Program-made: the position numbers and the translations under genes
From: an uncultured cyanobacterium
GTDB lineage: Bacteria > Cyanobacteriota > Cyanobacteriia > PCC-6307 > Cyanobiaceae
Assembly: GCA_903935205.1 (NCBI GenBank)
Contig: CAIZQU010000109.1
Span: forward strand, 40,210 to 104,209
Reading direction: 5' to 3'
Length of the DNA stretch: 64,000 bases
Notes under the pieces: model-generated
The model's database searches: none
Told to the model about the DNA's origin: nothing
What the model saw: only the letters and a program-made list of their open reading frames with translations
Shown: in pieces, positions 54,348 to 63,976 of the stretch
How positions within the stretch are numbered: position 1 is the first letter of the stretch
Layout: each line of letters begins with the position of its first letter

Positions 54348-54806
54348 TCAGCGGAGCTCCCCACTGGCCAGGTCCAGGCGGGTCTCGCCGAGCAACACGG
54401 GCCTGGAGGCGCCGTCCTCGGCCGGCTCCAGGCGGCGCAGCCGCACCCGCACCTGGCCATCGGGGCTGGTGCGACCCCGACCGCGCACGTTGCGGGCGAG
54501 CTGCTCAAGGGTCGGGGCGGCCGCCTCTGGGGCCAGGTCGTCCGGGGCGGCGGCCACCACCAGGTCGCCGCCGTTGTCATAGACCACCGGAACCGTCACG
54601 GCTCCTTCCACGGCAATGCGGGGCGTATAGCTCACCGAAAAGGCCAGGCAGGAGATCGCCAGCAGCACGGTGAAGCTGGTGATGCCCACCAGCCGGAAGC
54701 GCACGCCCCAGCGGGCCAGAAAGGCGGCCACGGTGAGCAGGGCCAGGGCGCCTCCCGCCGCCCCGAGCCATTGGCCCGCCTGGAACAGGATGGGGTCGGC
54801 CGCCAT
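54348..54806 (-). CDS. ycf51: Ycf51 (DUF2518) family protein
   Basis: A 152-residue membrane protein conserved in cyanobacteria and some plastids. It has two N-terminal helices (GALALLTVAAFLARWG and LVGITSFTVLLAISCLAFSV), then a soluble part with YTPRIAVEGAVTVPVVYDNGGDLVVAA and RVRLRRLEPAED. Function unknown. The ATG at 54806 starts MAADPILFQAGQWLG. It is divergent from tamB with a 59-nt gap; that gap holds a TATAAG-like hexamer on the minus strand. Confidence 0.87.
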   Translation of the reverse strand: MAADPILFQAGQWLGAAGGALALLTVAAFLARWGVRFRLVGITSFTVLLAISCLAFSVSYTPRIAVEGAVTVPVVYDNGGDLVVAAAPDDLAPEAAAPTLEQLARNVRGRGRTSPDGQVRVRLRRLEPAEDGASRPVLLGETRLDLASGELR

Positions 54807-54865
54807 GGTTGCCCGCAAAACCCCCTTATATTGCGGCCCGACCGAACGGCGACACCCCCAGGCGG

Positions 54866-57800
54866 ATGGCCGAACGGTCCAACTCCCGCAAGCGATCGGA
54901 TGGCGGTTCGGGGCAAGGACCAGGCCGCGATCAGGACCACACCCCAGCCCCTGGCTTGGACGAGGCCTCGATTCCTTCCGCCGCCAGCGGCCCGGAACCG
55001 CTCAGCGGGCCGGTGCAGAACCCTTTGGCCCCATCGCTGGAGGTCTCCGGCCGCAGCGGTCGGGCGGCGCTGCCCTCCCGGTGGTCACCGCGCCGCGGGT
55101 GGTTCGGCCCCGGTGGGCCCCTGGACATCAGCCGGATCGCGGCCGAGCGGCGGGAGGCCCGCCGCTCCTGGCGCAGCGCCGCCTCGATCGGCAGCCTGGG
55201 TCTCGGACTGGCCGTTGGCGGCCTGCTGGTGGTCGGCCTGGCCCTGCGCTGGGGCCTCGACCCCCTGATCGCCGCTGCCTTCGGCCGCTGGAAGCCCCGC
55301 CTTGAGGGTCTGGTGGGTCGAGCATTGGGGCACCCGCTGGAGCTTGGGCCCTATCGCGGCTTCGGACCCGATGGCTTGCGGTTGGGAGCGAGCCGGTTCC
55401 GGCCCGGCCCCCTGGATGCTTCCACCGTCGCGGTGTCGGGGTTGGTGGTGCGGCCCCTGCCCCTGGCCAGCTGGCGTCAGCGGGCCCTGGTGCTCGATCT
55501 GCGCGGTGAGGGGGTGCAGGTCGATCTGCGCCGCAATGCCCGCGGCCGCGTCTGGGAGCTGGGCCAGCTGCCGCCCGGTGGTGAGCCCCCCCGCATCAGC
55601 CTCTCCTTTCACCTGCCGGATCCGAGCCGGCTGCGGCTCTGGGGTTACTCCGTCTCCGGCCAGCCCCTGCTGGCCGATCTGCGCGGCGATGGCCAGGTGG
55701 TGCTGCATGAGCACCGGCTCGAGGTCCGCAGTCAGCTGACGGTTCCGGGGCGGGGGGGGATGGTCCAGCTGCGGGGAGAGGGTGATTGGAAGCGCAATCT
55801 CTGGCAGCTGCAAACGGTGTCGCGCCGCTTCGGCATCGGCGCTCTGCAGCCCCTGTTGCCCCGGCCCTGGAACCTCGATGGCGCCGCCGATGGCCAGGTG
55901 CGCCTGCGCCTCGATCAAGGCCGGCCGAGCTGTGATGGATCCCTGTTGGTCCGCCGCTTCCGCTGGCAGCCGCGGGATCGCGTCCAGGCCCTGAGCAGCG
56001 ACGGTCTGCCCCTGCGCTGCCAGGCGCGGACCCTCACCCTGGCGGAGGCACCCTGGCGCTATGGCCCCTGGAGCGGGCGGATCGCCGCTGGGCGGGCTGC
56101 CGATGGGCTGCTCAACCTCCGTCTCAGCGCCCGTCCGCCGGCCGGCCACCCCCTGGCCGCCTCCCTGGCCTCGGCCCCCCCTCTGCGGGCTTCCCTGCGC
56201 GGCCGCTGGCGGGCCGGGGTCCTGGCGGTCGAGGAGTTGGAAGGCCGTTATCGCAGCTCCCTGCTGCGCGCCTCCGGTCGTGTCGGCCGGCAGCTGGCCC
56301 TGCGCGGTGGCTGGTGGCTCGATCCCACCGACCTGCCCGATTCCGCTCGCCTGCCGGACTGGCTGCGCCGATCAGCGCTGCAGGGATCTCTGCAGGCCGA
56401 TGGGAGTGCGGGCGCCCCGAGCCTGGCCCTGCGTTCCAGCGGCATCGTCCTACCCCTGGTCGGCCCGGCGCAGCTGGCCCTGTCCTGGAGCGATGGTCTG
56501 CTGCGGTTGCAGCAGCTGTCCGCGGTCCACCTGGAGGCCAGCGGCACCATGCCCCTCGCCCAGGTGCCCGGACGGGGGCTGGTGAGCGGCCCGATCCGCT
56601 CCCGCTTTCGCCTGCGTGATTTTCCGCTGCAGCGCCTCAATCCCCTGGTGGGCACCCAGCTGCAGGGGCGCATCGATGCCCAGGGTGAGCTGGCCGGAAC
56701 CGGGGCCGACCTGCGCCCGAACCTGTGGCTGCGGCTGCGCAATCCCGCCGTGGGTCCGTTGCGGCTTCAGGAAACCTGGAGCGGCACCCTCAGCGCCGAC
56801 GCCGGGTCCGGCCTGTTGCGCCTGGCGGCCGAAGAGCCGGGAGCTCCGGGGCGGTTGGAGGCGCAGCTCGATCGCCGCTGGCAGCCGACCCTGGCCAGCC
56901 TCGATCGCGGCGGCGGCAGGTTGACCCTGCAGGGCAGCCCCGAGCGCTATGCCTGGCGGGCCTCCAGCTTCCCGCTGCGGGGTCTGGCCCTGGCCCTCGG
57001 CAGCGATCCGGCCCTGCGCAGCCTTCAGGGCCGGATGGGCGGCGAGGGCAGCCTCGAGCTTCGGCCCCTGGCCTTCAACGGTGCCCTCTCCCTCGATCGC
57101 CCCTCCCTGCTGGGGGTGTCGGGTCGCAGCCTGGTGGCCCGGATGGACTATCGCCAGCGGCGCTACAGCCTCACCGGCAGCTTTGAGCCGCTGCTGGCGG
57201 GGCGGTTGGAGGGCAGCCTGCAGGGCCGCTGGGACGGACCGTTTCAGGCCCGTCTGCAGGGTCGCCATCTGGGCGCCGCCTTTTTCCGCGAGCTGCTCGG
57301 CGCCCGCGATCGCTGGTTGGGGGGCCAACGGCCGCCGTTGGGCCAGGCCTCCGATCTCGGTGGCCTGGCGATCGAAACCCTCGGCCGCAGCATCAACGAC
57401 CAGCTGCGCCTGCTGGCCGAGATGCGCCAGCTGGCCGCCCAGCGCGATCGCCAACTCGCCGAACTAAGCCGGGCCGAACGGTTGCAGCGCCTGCAGACGG
57501 CCATCGATGCCGATCTGATCCTCCGCGGCACGGACCCGAAACGGGCCTGGGCCGACCTCGAGGCCCGTGGCCATCTCTGGCTGGAGCACCAGGATCGGGA
57601 CACCAGCCTGGCGGCCGATCCCTTTGTTTTCAGGCTGCGCGGTCCCCTCAGCGGTGGCGAGGGACGCTTCGATCTCGCGGGCTTCTCCCTGGCCCTGCTG
57701 CCCCTGCTCACCCCCGTGCCCGTGGGACTGCGGGGTTCCCTCTCGGCCCAGGGGAGCTACCGGCTGGGCGGAGGGCCGCCCCGGATCGGCCTGGATCTTG

Positions 57801-59500
57801 CTCTGGCCGGTGGGGCGATCGGCGGCCAGGAGCTGGTTCTGCAAAAGGGTCGGCTGGAGCTGGTTCGCCAGGCCCTGGCCGTGAAACTGGCGCTGCGCTC
57901 CAAGGCGGCCAGCCAGGGGCTGACCATGGAGGGCACCATCCCCCTCGATCCCGATCGCAAGGACTTGCTTCTGTATGTCGCCAGCCGCGATGACGGGCTC
58001 CTTTTCCTCAGCCGTCTGGCCGGGGCGGCCCTGGACTGGCGGCGGGGCACGGCCAACCTGCGGCTGCGGGTGGGCGGCAGTCTGCGGGAGCCGAGCGCCG
58101 AAGGTTCTCTCAGCCTGCGCGACGGCGAATGCCAGCTGGCCGGCCAGACGCTCAAGGCGGTCCAGGCCACCGTGCTGTTTGATACCAGCGTGGTCGAGGT
58201 CAAGGGTTTCACGGCCCGGGTGGGCAGCGCCGGCCGGATCCGCGCCGAGGGCAGGCTTGGCCTGGTTCGTCCCCTGGAGGGGCCCCCGAGCCTGGCGCTG
58301 GAGCTGCAGGCTGTTCCCTTCGCCATGCCCCGCGTCAATGCCCGCGCCGAGGGTCGTATGACCGTGGCGGGGTCCCTGCTCGCCCCCCGGCTTGGGGGAA
58401 CGTTGGCGATCGGCCACGGCAAGATCAACGTTCAACCGGCGGGGCTGGCCGCAGCCCCGCCGGGTTCCGAGAAGCCCCCCCAGCCCACCACCCTGCCGAG
58501 GCTGCTCGAATCGCAGTGGGACTTCCGCGACAAGCTGGTGTTGCTCGGTCCCGATGTCGAATCGGCCGCCTCGCTGTCGCTGGAACAGACCATCCCGCGG
58601 CTCTCCTGGCTCAGCTTTGATGGCCTGCAGGTGCGGCTGGGCCCCGACCTGCGGGTGGTGCTGCCCAATGTCGCCAGCTTCAGCACCGGCGGCGGGGTGC
58701 GGATCAGCGGTCGCCTCGACCCCAGCCTGCGGGCTGCGGGGGTTGTGAGGCTGCTGCAGGGGCGCCTCAATCTCTTCACCACCAACTTCAGCCTCGATCC
58801 CGATGCCCCCAACGTCGCCGTCTTCACCCCGTCCCTGGGGCTGATCCCCTACCTCGATATCGCCCTGCGCACCCGGATCGCCGACAGCCTCCACACCCTG
58901 GCCCCGAGCGGCCTGGCCGATGCCGAGGCCGTGGCCCTGGCCAACACCCAGCTGGCGGCCCAGGGCGGCTTCTCCTCCCTCAGCCAGCTCAGCCTGATCC
59001 TGGTGACGGTGAGCGTCAGCGGACCCGCCGATCGGATCGCCGACAACCTGCGGCTGCGCAGCAGTCCGCCCCTCCCCCAGGAGCGTCTGGTGGCCCTGAT
59101 CGGCGGCAACTCCCTCGCCGGACTTGGGGGCGGTGAAGCCGGCACGGCCCTGGCCACAGCCCTGGGTCAGTCGCTGCTTTCACCGCTGCTGAGCACCCTT
59201 TCCGATGCCCTCGGCCAGCGGGTGAGCATGGCCCTCTATCCCACCTACGTGACGCCCCAGGTGAGTTCCATCCAGCAGCCGCGCAGCCGCACGGTTCCGC
59301 CCCAGCTGGTGTTCGGCGCCGAGGTCGGCTTCGACATCAGCGAGCGGTTCAATGCCTCCCTGCTGGCCGCTCCGAACCGGTCCGACATCCCCCCCCAGGT
59401 CACCCTCAACTATCGGGCCTCGGAACGGGTCAACCTGGAGGCTTCGGTCGACACCCAGGGCTCCTGGCAGAGCCAGTTGCGGGTGTTCTTCCGGTTTTAG
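54866..59500 (+). CDS. tamB: TamB / Tic236-like translocation and assembly protein
   Basis: A 1544-residue giant envelope protein. A cytoplasmic low-complexity N-terminus (1-105) is followed by one membrane helix (about 106-127). A very long beta-rich periplasmic region follows, with repeated AsmA/TamB-like strands. The DUF490/TamB domain comes at the end (GDLVALIGGNSLAG-type sequence, LGQRVSMALYPTYVTPQ). The last residues LRVFFRF end in aromatics as in outer-membrane-associated proteins. In plastids the homologue Tic236 bridges the membranes; in bacteria TamB moves lipids or assists outer membrane proteins. The ATG at 54866 is preferred over 54809. Confidence 0.93.
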   Translation: MAERSNSRKRSDGGSGQGPGRDQDHTPAPGLDEASIPSAASGPEPLSGPVQNPLAPSLEVSGRSGRAALPSRWSPRRGWFGPGGPLDISRIAAERREARRSWRSAASIGSLGLGLAVGGLLVVGLALRWGLDPLIAAAFGRWKPRLEGLVGRALGHPLELGPYRGFGPDGLRLGASRFRPGPLDASTVAVSGLVVRPLPLASWRQRALVLDLRGEGVQVDLRRNARGRVWELGQLPPGGEPPRISLSFHLPDPSRLRLWGYSVSGQPLLADLRGDGQVVLHEHRLEVRSQLTVPGRGGMVQLRGEGDWKRNLWQLQTVSRRFGIGALQPLLPRPWNLDGAADGQVRLRLDQGRPSCDGSLLVRRFRWQPRDRVQALSSDGLPLRCQARTLTLAEAPWRYGPWSGRIAAGRAADGLLNLRLSARPPAGHPLAASLASAPPLRASLRGRWRAGVLAVEELEGRYRSSLLRASGRVGRQLALRGGWWLDPTDLPDSARLPDWLRRSALQGSLQADGSAGAPSLALRSSGIVLPLVGPAQLALSWSDGLLRLQQLSAVHLEASGTMPLAQVPGRGLVSGPIRSRFRLRDFPLQRLNPLVGTQLQGRIDAQGELAGTGADLRPNLWLRLRNPAVGPLRLQETWSGTLSADAGSGLLRLAAEEPGAPGRLEAQLDRRWQPTLASLDRGGGRLTLQGSPERYAWRASSFPLRGLALALGSDPALRSLQGRMGGEGSLELRPLAFNGALSLDRPSLLGVSGRSLVARMDYRQRRYSLTGSFEPLLAGRLEGSLQGRWDGPFQARLQGRHLGAAFFRELLGARDRWLGGQRPPLGQASDLGGLAIETLGRSINDQLRLLAEMRQLAAQRDRQLAELSRAERLQRLQTAIDADLILRGTDPKRAWADLEARGHLWLEHQDRDTSLAADPFVFRLRGPLSGGEGRFDLAGFSLALLPLLTPVPVGLRGSLSAQGSYRLGGGPPRIGLDLALAGGAIGGQELVLQKGRLELVRQALAVKLALRSKAASQGLTMEGTIPLDPDRKDLLLYVASRDDGLLFLSRLAGAALDWRRGTANLRLRVGGSLREPSAEGSLSLRDGECQLAGQTLKAVQATVLFDTSVVEVKGFTARVGSAGRIRAEGRLGLVRPLEGPPSLALELQAVPFAMPRVNARAEGRMTVAGSLLAPRLGGTLAIGHGKINVQPAGLAAAPPGSEKPPQPTTLPRLLESQWDFRDKLVLLGPDVESAASLSLEQTIPRLSWLSFDGLQVRLGPDLRVVLPNVASFSTGGGVRISGRLDPSLRAAGVVRLLQGRLNLFTTNFSLDPDAPNVAVFTPSLGLIPYLDIALRTRIADSLHTLAPSGLADAEAVALANTQLAAQGGFSSLSQLSLILVTVSVSGPADRIADNLRLRSSPPLPQERLVALIGGNSLAGLGGGEAGTALATALGQSLLSPLLSTLSDALGQRVSMALYPTYVTPQVSSIQQPRSRTVPPQLVFGAEVGFDISERFNASLLAAPNRSDIPPQVTLNYRASERVNLEASVDTQGSWQSQLRVFFRF

Positions 59501-59972
59501 GAGTTTGCTGACCCGATCCCTCCATCACCCCCCTCCCAGGACGACGGCAGCGGTGCGGCCCCTTCTGTGGAGGGGGTGCCAGAAAGAGGTTGCCAGGGAG
59601 GGGTTGCCAGGGAGGGGTTGCCAGGGAGGGGTTGCCAGGGAGGGGTTGCCAGGGAGAGGGGGCCAGCAGAGAGGGTGCCAGCGAACGCCCGGAGTTTCCT
59701 CAGGAGCCTGCTGGGTCGTCAGGAAACCTGCAGGCCCAGGGTCGTCAGCCGCTGAGCCGCCAGCAAGCCACGCTCTGACGGCTGGGGTGGCTGGGTTGGT
59801 CCCGCTGCCAATGCCGGGTGCGCCCTGTTCAGCCGCCTCCCAGGGGCGCACAGAGCGCCATCCGGCGAGGCCCGGTGGCGGCTTCGGGGCCCGGGTTGCT
59901 GCTGCAGTCGGCCCCGTGGCCTTCCGCGAACCCACCGCGGGCCAGGCTGGGGGGCGCCCGAGGCCCTGCAGC
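59501..59972. other. Intergenic region tamB - ROK kinase with tandem array
   Basis: This 472-nt gap holds the 14-bp array (59575-59672) and an inverted pair GTTTCCT/AGGAAAC around 59693-59729. The remainder up to the kinase start is GC-rich and shows no recognisable gene. The long upstream ORF of the kinase frame crosses it but reads as repeat and low-complexity sequence. Confidence 0.6.
59575..59672. repeat. 14-bp tandem array GTTGCCAGGGAGGG
   Basis: Four exact units of GTTGCCAGGGAGGG plus a fifth with one change cover 59589-59658. Diverged units flank them (GGTGCCAGAAAGAG before, GGGGCCAGCAGAGA after). The array is strongly G-rich on the plus strand and lies about 75-170 nt past the tamB stop. 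Confidence 0.92.
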
Positions 59973-60875
59973 GTGACCAGCGATCCCACCGGCGCGGAGA
60001 TCATCGGCGTCGACATCGGCGGCACGGCCATCAAGCTCGGCCGCTTCGACCGCCAGGGAACCCTGCTGGCGGAGGCCAGCGTCGCCACGCCCCAGCCCCA
60101 GCTGCCCGGTGCCGTGGCCCAGGCGGTCGTCGATGCGATCGCAGAGCTGGATCCGGAGCGTCGCGCCGATCGGGTCGGGATCGGCCTGCCGGGTCCCACC
60201 GACCGGCAGGGGCGCCTGGCCCGTCGGGCGATCAACCTGCCCGGCTGGGAGCGGGTTCCCCTGGCCGACTGGCTCGAACCGCAGCTGCAGCGCCCCGTGG
60301 TGCTCGCCAACGACGCCAACTGCGCCCTGCTCGGCGAGGCCTGGCGCGGCGCGGCCCGGGGCTGCCCCGATGCGATCCTGCTCACCCTCGGCACCGGCGT
60401 CGGTGGCGGGGTGTTGATCGAGGGGCGGCTGTTCACCGGGCCCGATGGTGCCGGCGCCGAGCTGGGGCTGATCGGCGTCGATCCCGAAGGCCCCCCCTGC
60501 CACAGCGGCAACGCCGGCTCCCTGGAGCAGTACTGCAGCATCGGCGGCCTGGGGCGCCTGAGCCCGCTGGAGCCCGAGGCCCTCTGCCGCCTGGCGGAGC
60601 AGGGGGATCCCGGAGCGCTGGCGGTGTGGGAGCGCTACGGCACGCGACTGGGCCAGGGGCTGAGTTCGCTGTTGTATGTGCTCACGCCGCGCCTGGTGCT
60701 GCTGGGCGGGGGCTTGAGCGCCGCGATCGAGCATCTGCTGCCGGCCGTGTGGCGGCAGGTGGAAGCGCGGGTGCTGCCGGAGAGCCGCGAGGGTCTCGAG
60801 ATCCGCCGCTGCGCCCTCGGCAATGGCGCCGGCCGTCTGGGGGCGGCGCGGCTGGCGCTGGATCGCTGGGGGTGA
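59973..60875 (+). CDS. ROK-family sugar kinase (glucokinase-like)
   Basis: A 300-residue ROK kinase. The ATP site is [14 protein letters not shown], the sugar/catalytic region [18 protein letters not shown], and the phosphate loop [18 protein letters not shown]. The usual zinc motif CxCGxxGCxE is altered to [10 protein letters not shown], keeping one of three cysteines. Glucose is the most likely substrate, fitting with pgi and glgB elsewhere in the window. The start is GTG at 59973. It is followed by proA after about 130 nt. Confidence 0.9.
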   Translation: MTSDPTGAEIIGVDIGGTAIKLGRFDRQGTLLAEASVATPQPQLPGAVAQAVVDAIAELDPERRADRVGIGLPGPTDRQGRLARRAINLPGWERVPLADWLEPQLQRPVVLANDANCALLGEAWRGAARGCPDAILLTLGTGVGGGVLIEGRLFTGPDGAGAELGLIGVDPEGPPCHSGNAGSLEQYCSIGGLGRLSPLEPEALCRLAEQGDPGALAVWERYGTRLGQGLSSLLYVLTPRLVLLGGGLSAAIEHLLPAVWRQVEARVLPESREGLEIRRCALGNGAGRLGAARLALDRWG

Positions 60876-61002
60876 GGCGGGCCAGGGAGGTGGTGGGCTC
60901 AGCTGGGCCGCTGGGGTCGCCCTCCTGGCGGCCCGGGCGGCGGCCCGGGCTTTGCGCGGTTGCACTCCGCCAGCCGCCGCCGGCAGGTTGGATGATGGAC
61001 CC

Positions 61003-62337
61003 ATGACAACCGCGCCCCAGACCAGCGATCCCGCCGTTGTGCCGGATCCCACCCCCGAGCTGCTGCAGCGGGCCGCAGCGGTGCGCCAAGCCGCCATGGC
61101 CCTGGCCCAGTGCAGCGACGGCCAGCGCCAGGCGGCCCTGCAGGCGATGGCCGCTGCCCTCGAGGCCGATGGCGAGGCGATCCTGGCGGCGAACCGCGCC
61201 GACCTGGAGGCGGCGAGCGCCGAGGGCCTGGCCGCTGCCCTGGTGGCCAGGCTGAAGCTCGATCGCCCCAAGCTGGAGGCCGCCATCGCCGGCGTGCGCC
61301 AGGTGGCGGCCCTGCCGGATCCGATCGGTCGCCGCCAGCTCCACACCGAACTCGACCAGGGTCTGGTGCTGGAGCGCCTCACCGTGCCCCTGGGGGTGGT
61401 GGGGGTGATCTTCGAGGCGCGACCCGATGCGGTGATGCAGATCGCCGCCCTGGCGATCCGCTCCGGCAACGGCGCCCTGCTCAAGGGTGGCCGGGAGGCC
61501 AGCCGCAGCTGCGCCGCCATCCATCGGGCCCTGCAGGCCGGTCTGGCCGCCAGCGAGGTGGATCCGGCGGCCCTGGAGCTGCTCACCAGCCGCGGCGAAA
61601 GCCTGGCCCTGCTGAAGCTCGACGGCCTGGTGGACCTGATCATCCCGCGGGGCAGCAATGCCCTGGTGCGTTTCATCCAGGACCACACCCGCATCCCGGT
61701 GCTCGGCCATGCCGACGGCGTCTGCCATCTCTACGTGGATGCCGCCGTCGATCTGGAGCAGGCGCTGCGGGTGGCGATCGACAGCAAGACCCAGTACCCG
61801 GCCGCCTGCAACGCGATCGAAACCCTGCTGCTGCACCAATCCGTGGCCCCGGCCTTCCTGGCCCTGGCGATCCCGGCCTTCGCCGCCGCCGGGGTGGAGC
61901 TGCGCGGTGATGCCGCCGCCTGCGCCCTCGGGGTGAGCCAGCCCGCCAGCGAGGCCGATTGGGGCACCGAGTATTCCGACCTGATCCTCAGCGTGCGGGT
62001 GGTGGACGATCTCGAGCAGGCGCTGGAGCACATCCGCCGCCACGGCTCCCGCCACACCGACGCCATCTGCACCAGCGACCCCCTGGCCGCCGATCGCTTC
62101 CTGGCCGCCGTCGACAGCGCCGGGGTGTACCTCAACTGCTCCACCCGCTTCGCCGATGGCTTCCGCTATGGCTTCGGCGCCGAGGTGGGGATCAGCACCC
62201 AGACCCTGCCACCCCGGGGCCCCGTTGGCCTGGAGGGATTGGTCACCTACCGCTACCGGTTGCGGGGCGAGGGCCACATCGCCGCCGACTACGCCAGCGG
62301 CGCCCGCACCTTCCGCCACCACCCCCTGCCCCTGTGA
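61003..62337 (+). CDS. proA: Gamma-glutamyl phosphate reductase
   Basis: A 444-residue ProA for the second step of proline synthesis. Landmarks: [49 protein letters not shown], the catalytic cysteine in [16 protein letters not shown], and [23 protein letters not shown] near the end. The ATG at 61003 is used. Its stop overlaps the GTG of folB (GTGA), so translation is coupled. Confidence 0.96.
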   Translation: MTTAPQTSDPAVVPDPTPELLQRAAAVRQAAMALAQCSDGQRQAALQAMAAALEADGEAILAANRADLEAASAEGLAAALVARLKLDRPKLEAAIAGVRQVAALPDPIGRRQLHTELDQGLVLERLTVPLGVVGVIFEARPDAVMQIAALAIRSGNGALLKGGREASRSCAAIHRALQAGLAASEVDPAALELLTSRGESLALLKLDGLVDLIIPRGSNALVRFIQDHTRIPVLGHADGVCHLYVDAAVDLEQALRVAIDSKTQYPAACNAIETLLLHQSVAPAFLALAIPAFAAAGVELRGDAAACALGVSQPASEADWGTEYSDLILSVRVVDDLEQALEHIRRHGSRHTDAICTSDPLAADRFLAAVDSAGVYLNCSTRFADGFRYGFGAEVGISTQTLPPRGPVGLEGLVTYRYRLRGEGHIAADYASGARTFRHHPLPL

Positions 62338-62786
62338 GCACCCCGCTGCCCCACCCTGCCCAGAGCCCCGACAGCGCCCCGGTTCAGGCCGGGGACCATG
62401 GCGACCGGATCCTCGTGCGCGATCTGCGGGTCTGGGCCCATGTGGGCGTGCTGGAGGAGGAGCGGCGCCTGGGGCAGTGGTTTGCGATCTCCTTCGCGAT
62501 CGCGGCCGATCTCTCTGCCACCGCCCGCAGCGACGACCTGGAGGGCGGCTACGACTACGGGCTGGCGATCACCGCCCTGCAACGGCTGGCGCGGGGCCTG
62601 CGCTGCCGCACCCTGGAGCACACCGCCGATCGGCTGCTGGATGCCCTGGAGGAGCTCCATGGGCCGGTGGGCCTGGCCTTGGAGATCCGCAAGTGCCGGG
62701 TGCCGGTGGCGGGCTTCGGCGGCAGCGTCGCCGTGCGGCGCCAGCGACGCTGGCCGGCGGGGGGCGATCCCCTGGGCGGCGTCTGA
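62334..62786 (+). CDS. folB: Dihydroneopterin aldolase
   Basis: A 150-residue FolB, which splits dihydroneopterin in folate synthesis. After a 24-residue leader, the domain starts [25 protein letters not shown]. The active-site glutamate lies in GVLEEE and the lysine in [42 protein letters not shown] is typical. The GTG at 62334 overlaps the proA stop by four bases. Confidence 0.93.
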   Translation: MSTPLPHPAQSPDSAPVQAGDHGDRILVRDLRVWAHVGVLEEERRLGQWFAISFAIAADLSATARSDDLEGGYDYGLAITALQRLARGLRCRTLEHTADRLLDALEELHGPVGLALEIRKCRVPVAGFGGSVAVRRQRRWPAGGDPLGGV

Positions 62787-62997
62787 TCGCCGTTGGCGCG
62801 CCCCATCCGTTCCTGGCGCCCGTCCCGCCGCCAGCGCTCCAGGCCTGCACCCTCGGCGGTTTTCCGCCGCAGCCGGATGGTTGGTCAGAGGGGGGGCTGA
62901 TCATGATGGGCTGGCGGGCTGGGAGGCCTTTCCAGGGCCCGGTCCGAACGGTCCAGGCTGCCGTCCACACCGTCCCTACGCCCAGATTCCCCTTCGG

Positions 62998-63615
62998 ATG
63001 AGTCTCACCCCAGCGGCCGAGCAGGCTTCCCCACCCCTGGTGCTGGTGCATGGCCTGTTCGATACCCCAAGGCTGTTCGACAGCCTGCGCCACCGCCTGG
63101 GGGGTCGCCGCTCCCCCCTGCTGGTGCCCCATCTGCCCCACGCCCTGGGTTCGGTGCCGCTGGAGGAGCTGGCGACGGAGCTGGGTCGCCAGATCGAGAC
63201 CGCCTTCGGTCCAGACCAGCCCCTGGACCTGATGGGGTTCTCGATGGGTGGGGTGATCGGCCGCACCTGGATCCAGCTGGGGGGCGGCCATCGCCGCACC
63301 CGCCGCTTCACCAGCGTGGCCAGTCCCCAGCGGGGCACCCTGGCGGCGCTGCCCTGGCCCAGCTGGCCCCTGGCTGGCATCGCTGACATGAAGCCCGGCA
63401 GCCCCTTGCTGCGGCGCCTCGCCGCCGCCGGTCCCCTGCTGGAGGAAGTCGAGTGCTGCAGCTTTTACTGCCCCACCGATCTCACCGTCTTTCCCGGCTG
63501 GGAGGCGGTGCTGCCGGTGGGGGCACGGCAGCCGCTGCCGGTGTTCTGGCACAACCGCTTGATGGCGGAGCCCGCCTCGCTGGATCCGGTGGTGGCGGAA
63601 CTGCTGCGGCCCTGA
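62998..63615 (+). CDS. Lipase/esterase-like alpha/beta hydrolase
   Basis: A 205-residue alpha/beta hydrolase. The oxyanion loop is LVLVHGLFDTP, the nucleophile elbow MGFSMGGVIGRTWIQL (GxSxG), and a likely acid/His pair in YCPTDLTVFPGW and FWHNRLM. The pattern fits lipases and triacylglycerol-esterase-like proteins of cyanobacteria. The substrate is unknown, and no signal peptide is seen. The ATG at 62998 begins the domain; the longer ORF is a shadow of folB. Repeat copy B begins 5 nt after its stop. Confidence 0.88.
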   Translation: MSLTPAAEQASPPLVLVHGLFDTPRLFDSLRHRLGGRRSPLLVPHLPHALGSVPLEELATELGRQIETAFGPDQPLDLMGFSMGGVIGRTWIQLGGGHRRTRRFTSVASPQRGTLAALPWPSWPLAGIADMKPGSPLLRRLAAAGPLLEEVECCSFYCPTDLTVFPGWEAVLPVGARQPLPVFWHNRLMAEPASLDPVVAELLRP

Positions 63616-63620
63616 TGAGC

Positions 63621-63734
63621 CTGTGGCCCATCGCTCGACAGACCCGGCCTCGAACAAAGGCCGACCCGATCGCGCGGCGAGGGCGACCGCAGCCTGAGAC
63701 AAAGGGCATCAACAACGCCTCAGCACCTTCATCG
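63621..63734 (+). repeat. Composite dispersed repeat, copy B, module 1
   Basis: These 114 nt align without gaps to module 1 of copies A and C. Shared blocks with copy A include CCTGAGAC, GGCATCAACAAC and CCTTCATC. It starts 5 nt after the hydrolase stop. The 15-bp tandem array follows directly. I could not find module 2 in the remaining 160 nt. Confidence 0.8.
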
Positions 63735-63838
63735 CGCGATCGAGAATCACACGATCGAGTATCGCGAGATTGAGTATCTCCAGATTCAATGTCACCAGAT
63801 CTAATATCACCAGATCCAGTATCGCCAGATCCAATGGA
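63734..63838. repeat. Seven 15-bp tandem units
   Basis: Seven units of exactly 15 bp run from 63734 to 63838. Examples are GCGAGATTGAGTATC, ACCAGATCTAATATC and ACCAGATCCAGTATC. The central GAT and the closing ATC/GTC are the most constant positions. Units drift gradually along the array. There are no spacers between units. Confidence 0.9.
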
Positions 63839-63898
63839 CTGCCATCCTTTTGACCATAGTTAGGGCTTGCTGAGAAAGCCATATCCACTGCAGCGCAG

Positions 63899-63928
63899 TT
63901 GATTCTAGCTGCTGTCTTGGGTTAAGAT
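63899..63928 (+). promoter_or_regulatory. Sigma70-type promoter candidate
   Basis: TTGATT (63899-63904) and TAAGAT (63923-63928) are separated by 18 nt in the only AT-rich stretch of the right end. The start codon at 63977 lies about 50 nt downstream. A small inverted repeat (AGCC/GGCT around 63939-63952) lies in the leader. Confidence 0.55.
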
Positions 63929-63976
63929 GGGCCCTAATCAGCCTTTTCTGGCTTAGAAGAATCGCCTGGATCCCCA

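Noticed and set aside
54820-54836. TATAAG hexamer as a firm ycf51 promoter
   Set aside because: A matching -35 at suitable distance was not seen, so it is only mentioned under ycf51.
63621-63773. Small conserved peptide encoded by the composite repeat (PETKGINN-type string)
   Set aside because: Similar strings appear in copies A and B, but substitutions are spread evenly over codon positions, copy C has diverged, and no common start codon exists.
63734-63838. CRISPR-like array
   Set aside because: Units are 15 bp with no spacers between them and diverge gradually; no cas genes in the window.
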